From positions 40,821 to 104,820 of the forward strand of contig JARROD010000001.1 of the NCBI GenBank assembly GCA_037384225.1: a DNA stretch of 64,000 nucleotides, given 5' to 3'. The notes beneath the pieces are model-generated. The model was given only the letters and a program-made list of their open reading frames with translations. It was not told the DNA's origin and did not search any database. Every line of letters begins with the position of its first letter. Positions within the stretch are counted from its first letter, which is position 1. This document shows positions 8,246 through 16,278 of this stretch, piece by piece. The stretch comes from JARROD01 sp037384225. GTDB taxonomy: Bacteria > Pseudomonadota > Gammaproteobacteria > Pseudomonadales > Cellvibrionaceae. The position numbers and the translations under genes are program-made.

Positions 8246-9598
8246 CTACCAGCGGCGTTCTAAACGTTTGCGTAACCAAACTGCCAGGGTGTTCATAATA
8301 ATCAAAAACCCCAACAACACCATAATGGCAGCCGAAGTCCTCTCGACAAATGCCCGCTCTGGGCTGTCGGACCAGAGAAATATCTGTACCGGCAACACCG
8401 TGGCCGGATCGTTGACAGCGCCGGGTACATCGACAATAAATGCCACCATGCCAATCATCAGCAGCGGAGCGGTTTCACCCAACGCCTGCGCCATCCCAAT
8501 ACTGGCCCCGGTCAGCATTCCCGGCATGGCCAAAGGTAACACATGGTGCAAAATCACCTGCATCTTCGAAGCGCCGATACCGAACGCCGCTTCTCTGATC
8601 GAGGGTGGCACGGCCTTGATTGCCGCGCGGCTGGAGATGATGATGGTGGGCAGCGTCATCAGGGTCAGCACAATCCCCCCGACCAGTGGTATGGAGCGCG
8701 GCATTTCAAAGAAATTGATAAAAATAGCCAATCCCAGCAACCCAAAAATAATGGATGGCACTGCCGCCAGGTTGTTTATATTAACTTCAATAAAGTCGGC
8801 CAACCGGCTTCTCTGTGTATATTCCTCCAAATAGAGGGCCGCAGCAACGCCGATGGGGAAAGACAATACAAGGGTAACCAACAGGGTAAACAGGGAACCC
8901 ATTATCGCGCCGTGAATGCCCGCCAGCTCCGGCTCGCGGGAATCACCGGCGGTAAAAAATATGGTGTTAAAGCGTTTTTCCACGGCTTTATCGGCAATCA
9001 ACGCCTTTATCCATCCGACCTGCGTTTCACTCAGTCGACCTTTAAACGCCGCCTCTGCCACCGGTACGTCCCCCGCACTGTTGTCGGCTTTGGCGTGGTA
9101 GTGCTTTATATAAACATCCACGTCGTCATCGGCGGGTAGCCATAGCTTCAATGTCCGGCCGGCGTATTCCCGGGGCCTGGCGCGAAACTGTTTTTGCAGC
9201 ATAAACCCGGCACCGTTGCTGACCAGGCTGTAGAGCGCGCGCTTTTCGCGCCGGTTGCGCACGTCGGGGAATCGTGCGCGCAGTGCCTTTTTGATCAGGC
9301 CATCGTAGTTGGCGAGGTTCAACTGCCGCTCATCGTCTAGATCGTCGATGTCCATCAGTGCGGTATCGAAATTGATATCCAACGCGATATAGGTCTGCAA
9401 GAAAGCGCTGTATCCCTTGCCGATAATATCGGTAAACAGCATTACCAGACACAGGAGGCCGAAACCAATCGAAACCACACCGTAGAGGCGAAAACGCTTT
9501 TCCGCACGATAGCGTTTGGCCAGGTTACGGTTTACCAATTCGATAGTTTTCGGTTTGGGCACACTGGATTGCACAACGGGCGTTTTAGGCTTACTCAT
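8246..9598 (-). CDS. pstA: Phosphate ABC transporter permease PstA (N-terminally extended)
   Basis: A 450-residue inner-membrane permease subunit, much longer than E. coli PstA (about 296). The first 200 residues contain one membrane segment and a large soluble region (DUF3333 type). The C-terminal part has the binding-protein-dependent transport fold with the EAA loop around SIREAAFGIGASKMQVILHH. The extension is usual in Pseudomonas-like species. The start overlaps the end of pstC by eight bases, which suggests coupled translation. Confidence 0.95.
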   Translation of the reverse strand: MSKPKTPVVQSSVPKPKTIELVNRNLAKRYRAEKRFRLYGVVSIGFGLLCLVMLFTDIIGKGYSAFLQTYIALDINFDTALMDIDDLDDERQLNLANYDGLIKKALRARFPDVRNRREKRALYSLVSNGAGFMLQKQFRARPREYAGRTLKLWLPADDDVDVYIKHYHAKADNSAGDVPVAEAAFKGRLSETQVGWIKALIADKAVEKRFNTIFFTAGDSREPELAGIHGAIMGSLFTLLVTLVLSFPIGVAAALYLEEYTQRSRLADFIEVNINNLAAVPSIIFGLLGLAIFINFFEMPRSIPLVGGIVLTLMTLPTIIISSRAAIKAVPPSIREAAFGIGASKMQVILHHVLPLAMPGMLTGASIGMAQALGETAPLLMIGMVAFIVDVPGAVNDPATVLPVQIFLWSDSPERAFVERTSAAIMVLLGFLIIMNTLAVWLRKRLERRW

Positions 9599-10979
9599 AC
9601 TGCTCCCGATATTTTCTCACCACATGCAGAGCGATATAGTTCAATAACAGCGTAATGATAAATAGCATTAACCCCAACGCGAATGCCGACAGGGTTTTGG
9701 GACTGTCGAATTCCTGATCGCCAACCAGCAGTGTCACGATCTGTACAGTCACCGTGGTTACGGATTCCAGCGGGTTGGCGGTTAGATTTGCCGCCAGACC
9801 CGCCGCCATCACCACAATCATGGTTTCACCGACTGCGCGGGAGACCGCCAGCAGAACGCTGCCAACAATACCGGGCAGCGCCGCGGGAATCACCACCTTT
9901 TTGATGGTTTCCGAATGTGTGGCTCCCAGCCCGAAGGAACCGTCTCGGAGCGATTGTGGAACAGCGTTAATCACATCATCGGACAGTGAAGAAACAAAGG
10001 GGATTATCATCACCCCCATCACCAACCCCGCCGCCAGAGCACTTTCTGAGGATACATCCAGCCCCATCAGCGCGCCGTTTTGGCGTATCAGCGGAGCTAC
10101 TGTCAGCGCCGCGAAAAAGCCGTAGACCACAGTGGGTATACCGGCCAGCACTTCCAGTAGGGGTTTTACCATGGCCCGCACTTTGCGGTTGGCATATTCA
10201 GACAGGTATATGGCGGACATCAACCCTGTCGGTACAGCCACCAGCATGGCAATCATGGAAATCAGCAGGGTACCGACGAACAGGGGCACGGTGCCGAAGG
10301 CGCCGGACGCTCCGACCTGATCGGTACGGATCGCCGTCTGTGGGCTCCACTCAAGGCCAAATAAAAAGTCCGTAACACCTATGGTTTGAAAAAACCTGAG
10401 AGACTCAAACAGAACCGAAAGGACAATGCCAGCAGTGGTGAATATGGCGACACTGGAGCACAACAGTAGAATCACCTTGAAAATCTTTTCCACCTGAACC
10501 CGGGCTTTTACCTGGGGCTGCACGCGCGACCAACCGATCACCCCAAACAACACTGCACTACACAAAACCACCACACTCAAAGCCAGTTGGCTGGTTTGGC
10601 GCAGACTTTTCAGTCTTTCAGCAGCGGTCAGTAAGTGTGGATCGGCGCCCAGGATGCCTTTGTTTCCCGCTGCCAGGTTTTCCACCGAGTTGATCAACAA
10701 CCCCAGATCGGAGCTGGAAAGCTGGCGCTGGTCGGCCGGCAACTGCGCAAGCACCAGGTTCTGAATAATGACATCATCGAGTCCCAGCCACAGGGCCAGT
10801 AGTGCCAGCGAGGGCAAGCCACACCAAGTGGCCGTCATCAGCCCGTAGTAAATCGGCAATGAGTTGAGATTGCGAACACCGCCGATAGCGGAGGCCTGCG
10901 CCAGTGAACGCCCCCGGCCGACCATATAGGCTACGGCAATGACCAGTGCAATCAGGGCGAGCAAAGTGGAGGTATTCAT
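9591..10979 (-). CDS. pstC: Phosphate ABC transporter permease PstC (N-terminally extended)
   Basis: A 462-residue inner-membrane permease, partner of PstA. An extra N-terminal region with membrane segments (residues 1-70 and about 130-150) and a loop precedes the conserved permease domain, which has PLFVGTLLISMIAMLVAVP and the EAA loop around SLRDGSFGLGATHSETIKK. It follows pstS after 182 bases that contain a strong hairpin, so it may be expressed at a lower level than pstS. Confidence 0.95.
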   Translation of the reverse strand: MNTSTLLALIALVIAVAYMVGRGRSLAQASAIGGVRNLNSLPIYYGLMTATWCGLPSLALLALWLGLDDVIIQNLVLAQLPADQRQLSSSDLGLLINSVENLAAGNKGILGADPHLLTAAERLKSLRQTSQLALSVVVLCSAVLFGVIGWSRVQPQVKARVQVEKIFKVILLLCSSVAIFTTAGIVLSVLFESLRFFQTIGVTDFLFGLEWSPQTAIRTDQVGASGAFGTVPLFVGTLLISMIAMLVAVPTGLMSAIYLSEYANRKVRAMVKPLLEVLAGIPTVVYGFFAALTVAPLIRQNGALMGLDVSSESALAAGLVMGVMIIPFVSSLSDDVINAVPQSLRDGSFGLGATHSETIKKVVIPAALPGIVGSVLLAVSRAVGETMIVVMAAGLAANLTANPLESVTTVTVQIVTLLVGDQEFDSPKTLSAFALGLMLFIITLLLNYIALHVVRKYREQYE

Positions 10980-11011
10980 AGTGCCTCATTCAGTAGTTTC
11001 AGCGCTCATTA

Positions 11012-11052
11012 AGACAATGGCCCGACAGTTTGTCACTGTCAGGCCATTGTCT
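11012..11052. promoter_or_regulatory. Intercistronic hairpin between pstS and pstC
   Basis: Arms of 17 bases (agacaatggcccgacag at 11012-11028 and ctgtcaggccattgtct at 11036-11052) pair with a single mismatch around a 7-base loop. No T-run follows on the minus strand, so this is more likely an mRNA-stabilising or processing hairpin protecting the pstS transcript than a strong terminator. Such hairpins after a binding-protein gene commonly explain its higher expression. Confidence 0.75.
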
Positions 11053-11161
11053 AACTTCAATCCGTCTCTCTTACCAAAAATTTATGGCATAGGTATTACA
11101 ACATCCCGGTTTTTGCAAAGTCGTCTGCGGCGGCAGTTGCCGTAAAAGTGCGATCAAACCA

Positions 11162-12205
11162 TTACAGCGACAGGTTTTGCAAGGACTTTACGGTTGAAGC
11201 AACCTGTTTGCGTTTGCTATCACCCAGAGGAATCATCCCTTTTTCAGCCAGGTAACCCTCCTCACCCCATGATTTTTCACTGGTGAATTCAGCAAGATAC
11301 TCCTCGATCCCGGGAATCACACCTATGTGCGCTTTCTTGACATAAAAGTACAGCGGGCGGGATACCGGATAAGAACCATCGGCGATTGATTCGAACGTCG
11401 GCTGTTGGCCATCAATCACAGATCCATGAACCTTATCAGCGTTCTGGTCAAGAAAGCTGAAACCGAAAATACCCATGGCATCGGGATTTGCGTTCAATTT
11501 TTGTACAATTAAATTATCGTTTTCACCGGCTTCGATATAGTGGCCATCTTCGCGCACGGTGTGACAGATTTTCTTGTAGGTCTTTTTGTCGCTTTTCTTC
11601 AGGGCGGCGATCCAGGGAAACTGCTTACAACCGCCCTCCAGCGCCAGCTCCGCGAAGGCGTCGCGGGTGCCGGAAGTCGGCGGTGGCCCCAACACTTCTA
11701 TCTTGGTGTCGGGCAGGCTGTGATTAACCTGTTTCCAGGTTTTATAGGGGTTGGCGATCAGTACCTGGGCACCTGCGGGATCGGGAATTTCTTTAGCCAA
11801 CGCCAGAAAAATATCCCTGCGGGTCAGTTTCAATTGCTTGGTCGACGTTGAATTGGCCAAGACAATGCCATCGTAGCCGATCAATACTTCCACAACATTC
11901 TTGACGCCGTTACCAGCACACAACTCCACTTCCGAAGACTTGATTCGTCGCGACGCATTGGCAACGTCAGGGTGATTAACGCCCACTCCCTGGCAAAACA
12001 GCTTGAGTCCGCCGCCAGAGCCCGTGGATTCCACTTTAGGGGTTTTGTAGGAACTACTTTTCCCGAAGCGCTCTGCGACGACAGTTGCAAAAGGGTATAC
12101 AGTGGAAGACCCCACAATGCTAATATAATCGCGAGCGGCGCTGGCGAACTGGGCGCCGGCCAGTGTGGCGGCGGCCAGAGTGGTAGTAATAAGAGCTTTT
12201 CTCAC
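11162..12205 (-). CDS. pstS: Phosphate ABC transporter substrate-binding protein PstS
   Basis: A 347-residue periplasmic phosphate-binding protein. It has a typical signal peptide (MRKALITTTLAAATLAGAQFASA), then ISIVGSSTVYPF and ESTGSGGGLKLFCQG, whose Ser/Thr/Gly residues form the phosphate site, and PPPTSGTRDAF. The start is GTG at 12205 with ggagg at 12211-12215. It is the first gene of the pst operon, directly behind a Pho box, so strong induction on phosphate starvation is expected. Confidence 0.96.
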   Translation of the reverse strand: MRKALITTTLAAATLAGAQFASAARDYISIVGSSTVYPFATVVAERFGKSSSYKTPKVESTGSGGGLKLFCQGVGVNHPDVANASRRIKSSEVELCAGNGVKNVVEVLIGYDGIVLANSTSTKQLKLTRRDIFLALAKEIPDPAGAQVLIANPYKTWKQVNHSLPDTKIEVLGPPPTSGTRDAFAELALEGGCKQFPWIAALKKSDKKTYKKICHTVREDGHYIEAGENDNLIVQKLNANPDAMGIFGFSFLDQNADKVHGSVIDGQQPTFESIADGSYPVSRPLYFYVKKAHIGVIPGIEEYLAEFTSEKSWGEEGYLAEKGMIPLGDSKRKQVASTVKSLQNLSL

Positions 12206-12252
12206 AGTATCCTCCAGGGTCTTTCGCGTAATGAATTATGCTATTGCAGGCG

Positions 12253-12258
12253 ATACTA
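12253..12258 (-). promoter_or_regulatory. Putative -10 element of the pstS promoter
   Basis: TAGTAT on the minus strand, ten bases downstream of the last Pho-box repeat. This is the spacing expected for a PhoB-activated promoter, where the Pho box replaces the -35 element. Confidence 0.55.
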
Positions 12259-12268
12259 GGTTTATCCT

Positions 12269-12308
12269 GTGACGATTCTATGTCAGAAATATTACCAAAA
12301 TGTTACAG
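12269..12308 (-). promoter_or_regulatory. Pho box (PhoB binding site), four 11-bp repeats
   Basis: Read on the minus strand, the heptamers CTGTAAC, TGGTAAT, CTGACAT and TCGTCAC begin exactly 11 bases apart. The first two spacers are ATTT and the third is AGAA. This matches the PhoB consensus of CTGTCAT-like direct repeats with A/T-rich 4-base spacers, extended to two overlapping boxes. It lies 64-103 bases upstream of the pstS start codon. Confidence 0.88.
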
Positions 12309-12519
12309 TGAGAGAGTTATATCCACTTAATCAACGGCGAATGGAATTGAATACAGTGTATAAAGGGGCATAAAATAACGCTGCTGAAAACAATAATCGA
12401 TGACCCAAGTGCTGATCACCCGTGAACGCTGATCGACAATACAATCAGTTGAAACAATAATCAGTTGAAACAAGAAAAAGCACAGTCACACATACCCAAA
12501 GCAGGAATAGACCCCCATT

Positions 12520-13041
12520 ATGGCCAGCCCGGCTTCTCCGCTTTCCAAACTGGTAAATGCTATAGATGCTTTTTCCGAGATAACCGGCCGCGCCATCGCC
12601 TGGCTGACCCTCGCAATGATGATCATCACCTGTATCGTGGTCGCCCTGCGTTACGGTTTTCGTTTCGGTTCGCTCGCATTACAGGAGTCAGTGACCTATC
12701 TACATGCCTGTGTCTTTTTACTGGGCATCGCATTTGCTTTCAAACACGATGCCCATGTGCGGGTGGATATTTTTTACCGTCGTTTCTCCCCCCGCCGGAA
12801 GGCCTGGGTAAACAGCCTGGGCAGCTTGGTTTTCCTACTTCCCTTTTGTGTGTTTTTGTTGGGGGTCAGCTGGAATTTTGTCGCAAATTCCTGGGCGGTC
12901 GGAGAGGTCTCCGTCAACCCGGGCGGTATACCCGCCGTCTTTGTCCTCAAAACATTGTTACCGGTCGCCGCGGTGACCCTGGCTTTACAGGGGCTTGCTG
13001 ATGTATTGCGCAACCTCCTGTTGTTAATCAGCGACCCATAA
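12520..13041 (+). CDS. TRAP transporter small permease (DctQ type)
   Basis: A 173-residue inner-membrane protein with four predicted transmembrane segments (about residues 25-45, 60-78, 100-125 and 140-160). It resembles the DctQ small subunit of tripartite ATP-independent periplasmic transporters, including LALQESVTYLHACVFLLGIA and the HVRVDIFYRR motif. It pairs with the large permease starting 28 bases after its stop. The substrate cannot be read from this subunit. Confidence 0.88.
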   Translation: MASPASPLSKLVNAIDAFSEITGRAIAWLTLAMMIITCIVVALRYGFRFGSLALQESVTYLHACVFLLGIAFAFKHDAHVRVDIFYRRFSPRRKAWVNSLGSLVFLLPFCVFLLGVSWNFVANSWAVGEVSVNPGGIPAVFVLKTLLPVAAVTLALQGLADVLRNLLLLISDP

Positions 13042-13069
13042 CACAGACACCACGTTGCCGAGACCCGTT

Positions 13070-14422
13070 ATGCTACCTTTACTTCTGTTTGGCGCGGTCT
13101 GCGCCGCCCTGATGCTGGGTTACCCGGTCGCCTTTACACTGGCCGGGACCGCACTGCTATTTGCCGGCATAGGTATCGCCAGCGGCCATTTCGACCCCAA
13201 TCTGCTACTGGCTCTGCCCGACAGACTCTATGGCACCATGACCAACACGACTCTGATCGCCGTGCCCCTGTTTGTACTGATGGGTGTGATGCTGGAGAAA
13301 TCGCGACTCGCCGAAGAACTGCTGGAAAATATGGCCCGCGCCTGCGGCCGCCTACCGGGGGGACTGGGCATATCGGTGGTATTGGTGGGTATGCTGCTGG
13401 CGGCCAGCACAGGCATTGTCGGCGCCACGGTCGTCACCATGGGATTGATGTCACTGCCGACGATGTTGAATCGGGGCTACAGCCCGGCGCTGGCCACCGG
13501 CACCATCTGCGCTACCGGTACCCTGGGGCAGATCATTCCGCCCTCCATAGCCTTGGTTTTACTGGGAGATATATTGTCGAGCGCCTATCAGCGGGCGCAA
13601 TTGAGTATGGGCATCTATAATCCACAGCCGGTTTCGGTAGGCGACCTGTTTATTGGCGCCTTGATTCCGGGACTGATTTTGGTGTCCATTTACATCGGTT
13701 ATATCTTTTTCAAAGCCTTAGTTCATCCTCAGTCAGCGCCACCGGTCAACACCACCGAGCAGGTACCCACAGTACACATTTTAACCAGCCTGATCCCACC
13801 ATTGACGCTGATCGCATTGGTGCTGGGCTCCATCATTACCGGCGCCGCCACTCCCACTGAAGCCGCTGGCGTGGGAGCCCTGGGAGCGACACTGCTGGCG
13901 TTTGGCAAAAGAAAGTTAAGTGTTAAGCGGATGGCGGAAATCACCCGCTCAACGACCCAAGTAACGGTAATGGTATTTACCATTCTGATAGGGGCATCGC
14001 TGTTTTCCCTGGTGTTTCGCGGATTTGGTGGTGAAGAGGCCATTGAGCATTTATTTTCACTGCTGCCCGGCGGTGCGTTCATGGCCATGCTATTGGTCAT
14101 GGCTGTGATTTTCCTGTTGGGGTTTATTCTCGATTTTATTGAAATCACTTTTGTGGTAGTCCCCATAATCGCACCTGTACTACTATCAATGGGAATAAAC
14201 CCAGTCTGGCTGGGAATTATGATTGCCCTCAATCTACAGACATCTTTTTTAACACCACCATTCGGGTTTGCGCTTTTTTATCTGCGCGGCGTGGCGCCGG
14301 CCGATGTCGCAACCAGCGACATCTACCGCGGTGTCATGCCTTTTATTGTGCTGCAATTGCTGATGCTGGTGCTCCTGGCAGCCTTCCCACAACTTGCAAC
14401 CTGGTTGCCGGGGTTAATATAG
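13070..14422 (+). CDS. TRAP transporter large permease (DctM type)
   Basis: A roughly 450-residue DctM-family permease with about 12 hydrophobic segments and family motifs such as MLEKSRLAEELLENMARACG, GTICATGTLGQIIPPSIALV and the late LQTSFLTPPFGFALFYLRG. It drives sodium- or proton-coupled uptake of an organic acid handed over by a periplasmic binding protein. An ATG at 13070 is preferred; a TTG at 13055 would add five residues, and neither has a strong ribosome-binding site. The likely cognate binding protein gene is 0.6 kb downstream on the other strand. Confidence 0.92.
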   Translation: MLPLLLFGAVCAALMLGYPVAFTLAGTALLFAGIGIASGHFDPNLLLALPDRLYGTMTNTTLIAVPLFVLMGVMLEKSRLAEELLENMARACGRLPGGLGISVVLVGMLLAASTGIVGATVVTMGLMSLPTMLNRGYSPALATGTICATGTLGQIIPPSIALVLLGDILSSAYQRAQLSMGIYNPQPVSVGDLFIGALIPGLILVSIYIGYIFFKALVHPQSAPPVNTTEQVPTVHILTSLIPPLTLIALVLGSIITGAATPTEAAGVGALGATLLAFGKRKLSVKRMAEITRSTTQVTVMVFTILIGASLFSLVFRGFGGEEAIEHLFSLLPGGAFMAMLLVMAVIFLLGFILDFIEITFVVVPIIAPVLLSMGINPVWLGIMIALNLQTSFLTPPFGFALFYLRGVAPADVATSDIYRGVMPFIVLQLLMLVLLAAFPQLATWLPGLI

Positions 14423-14607
14423 CGCAACGTGCAATTATGCACATCAACCCATCAATTGATCACATCGAAACGGATGGCACGATGGAATAAGGTGATATAA
14501 TTATTAAAAATAAAGTCAAAAATACTATTCTAAAATCAGTACACTTAACATACCGTTTTTGAGATTGCAGTAAAGCTGCAGTAATACTGTAGAGGTATTT
14601 AATAACA

Positions 14608-15009
14608 ATGACCATACACGGAATTGACGAAGACCCGACGCCGAACGGCGTATTAACACTGCAAACCCTTACCATGCCGGCCGATACCAATCCTAATGGC
14701 GACATATTCGGCGGCTGGATGATGTCACAGATGGATCTGGCCGGGTCGATAATGGCCAGGGAAATAGCCAAAGGCCGGGTAACCACAGTTGCGGTTGGGG
14801 GTATGACTTTTCTGCGCCCTGTGCCAGTAGGGGCAACTGTAAGCTGTTACTGCGAGTCATTGGAAGTCGGTCGCTCTTCCATTCGCACTATCGTAGAAGT
14901 CTGGTTAAAACAGATCGAGACAGGAGAGGTTGTCAAGGTGACAGAGGGGGTCTTTGTCTATGTCGCCATCGACGATAATGGCCGTACTCGCCCCATACCG
15001 AAGGATTAA
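14608..15009 (+). CDS. yciA: Acyl-CoA thioesterase YciA (hotdog fold)
   Basis: A 133-residue hotdog-fold thioesterase that hydrolyses acyl-CoA in the cytoplasm. It resembles E. coli YciA closely: TLTMPADTNPNGDIFGGW contains the conserved NxNGDIFGGW active-site region, followed by VGGMTFLRPVPVGATVSCY. The length is normal. It sits between the two parts of the TRAP system, 185 bases after the DctM gene, and is probably transcribed on its own. Confidence 0.92.
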   Translation: MTIHGIDEDPTPNGVLTLQTLTMPADTNPNGDIFGGWMMSQMDLAGSIMAREIAKGRVTTVAVGGMTFLRPVPVGATVSCYCESLEVGRSSIRTIVEVWLKQIETGEVVKVTEGVFVYVAIDDNGRTRPIPKD

Positions 15010-15039
15010 CTCTGACACCCCCACACCCTTCAAACCGAT

Positions 15040-16206
15040 TCACTGCCAACGGGTTTCGTAATAAGCCTGCTCTGAAATTTTATGGTAATTGCCGACCTGC
15101 TCGGCAAACTGGCGGTAGGCCCGGTAAACCTTGGCAAACGCGGGATCTTTAGCCGCTGTTTCCCGGTAAATCTCCTCGGCAATGGTGCGCAGCTTTTTCA
15201 GCACGTCGTCCGGAAGCCGCCGCACCTGAATCCCGTGTTTTTCCACCAATTCCCGCAGTGCTGCATTGTTACGGGCGGTGTATTCGTTCAGCATATCCTG
15301 GTTGACGTAGTGGGCGGCGGCCTTCACCATGGCCTGCAGATCCGCCGGCAGCGATTCGTAAGCCTGCTTGTTTACAATAAGCTCCAGCGTCGGACCCGGT
15401 TCGTGCCAGCCTGGATAATAGTAGTATTTCGCCACTTCGTGAAAACCAAACGCCAGATCGTTGTAAGGGCCGACCCATTCTGTGGCATCTATCACACCTG
15501 TTTGTAACGATGTATAGAGTTCGCCGCCGGGAATATTGACGGCGGTGCCACCGGCGCGGTTCAGCACTTCACCCCCATAACCTGGAATGCGCATCTTCAA
15601 CCCCTTGAGATCCTCCACAGAGTTTATTTCCCGGTTGAACCAGCCCGCCATCTGCACACCCGTGTTGCCGGCGGCGAAGGGAATGAGATTGAAAGGCGCA
15701 TAGACTTCACGCCACAACTCCAGACCACCGCCGTAGGACAACCAGCCATTCATTTCCTGAGCGTTGAGACCAAAGGGCACAGAGGTAAAAAAAGGCGCTG
15801 CTGAAATCTTGCCTTTCCAGTAGTATGCCGCGCCGTGTCCCATTTCCACACTACCGGAGGATACGGCATTAAACACTCCCAGAGCCGGCACCAGTTCATT
15901 GGCGCCGTAGACACGGACCTGAAAACGGCCATTACTCATGTCGTTCATCAGGCGGGAAAAATTTTCCGCCGCCAACCCCAGCCCGGGAAAGTTTTTCGGC
16001 CAGGTCGTGACCATTTTCCACTGGTATTCGGCTTCCCCCGCGTTGGATATCGCCAGCGGATCTGTGTGGGCGCGTTTTCCATTGGTGAGTGTCTTTGTCG
16101 CTTTTTCCTGTACATACAGACCAGACACCGAGACCAGAGCGGCGACCAGAATCAAAATTATAGCGGGCATCCAGTTTATTGATCCATCGCGAGTTTTTTG
16201 AGTCAT
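15040..16206 (-). CDS. TRAP transporter substrate-binding protein (DctP/TakP-like)
   Basis: A 388-residue periplasmic binding protein of the DctP family. An N-terminal hydrophobic stretch (about residues 13-30) acts as signal or anchor. The TakP-like 2-oxoacid or hydroxy-acid branch is suggested by YQWKMVTTWPKNFPGLG, AAYYWKGK, KMRIPGYGGEV, DATEWVGPYND and WHEPGPTLELIVNK. It is convergent with yciA and not in the DctQM operon, although it most likely serves that permease. The exact substrate (pyruvate or another 2-oxoacid, lactate) is inference. Confidence 0.88.
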   Translation of the reverse strand: MTQKTRDGSINWMPAIILILVAALVSVSGLYVQEKATKTLTNGKRAHTDPLAISNAGEAEYQWKMVTTWPKNFPGLGLAAENFSRLMNDMSNGRFQVRVYGANELVPALGVFNAVSSGSVEMGHGAAYYWKGKISAAPFFTSVPFGLNAQEMNGWLSYGGGLELWREVYAPFNLIPFAAGNTGVQMAGWFNREINSVEDLKGLKMRIPGYGGEVLNRAGGTAVNIPGGELYTSLQTGVIDATEWVGPYNDLAFGFHEVAKYYYYPGWHEPGPTLELIVNKQAYESLPADLQAMVKAAAHYVNQDMLNEYTARNNAALRELVEKHGIQVRRLPDDVLKKLRTIAEEIYRETAAKDPAFAKVYRAYRQFAEQVGNYHKISEQAYYETRWQ

Positions 16207-16238
16207 AGTTTATTCATCAATTTATTTTTTTATTTCAA

Positions 16239-16261
16239 ATACACAGACATTCACCTGTCTG
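16239..16261 (-). terminator. Weak hairpin downstream of uvrD
   Basis: On the minus strand, acagaca and tgtctgt pair around a six-base loop about 20 bases after the uvrD stop. The following bases are T/A-rich (gtatttg) but have no clean T-run, so termination is only a possibility. Confidence 0.3.
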
Positions 16262-16278
16262 TTTACCGTTTCGAAAAT

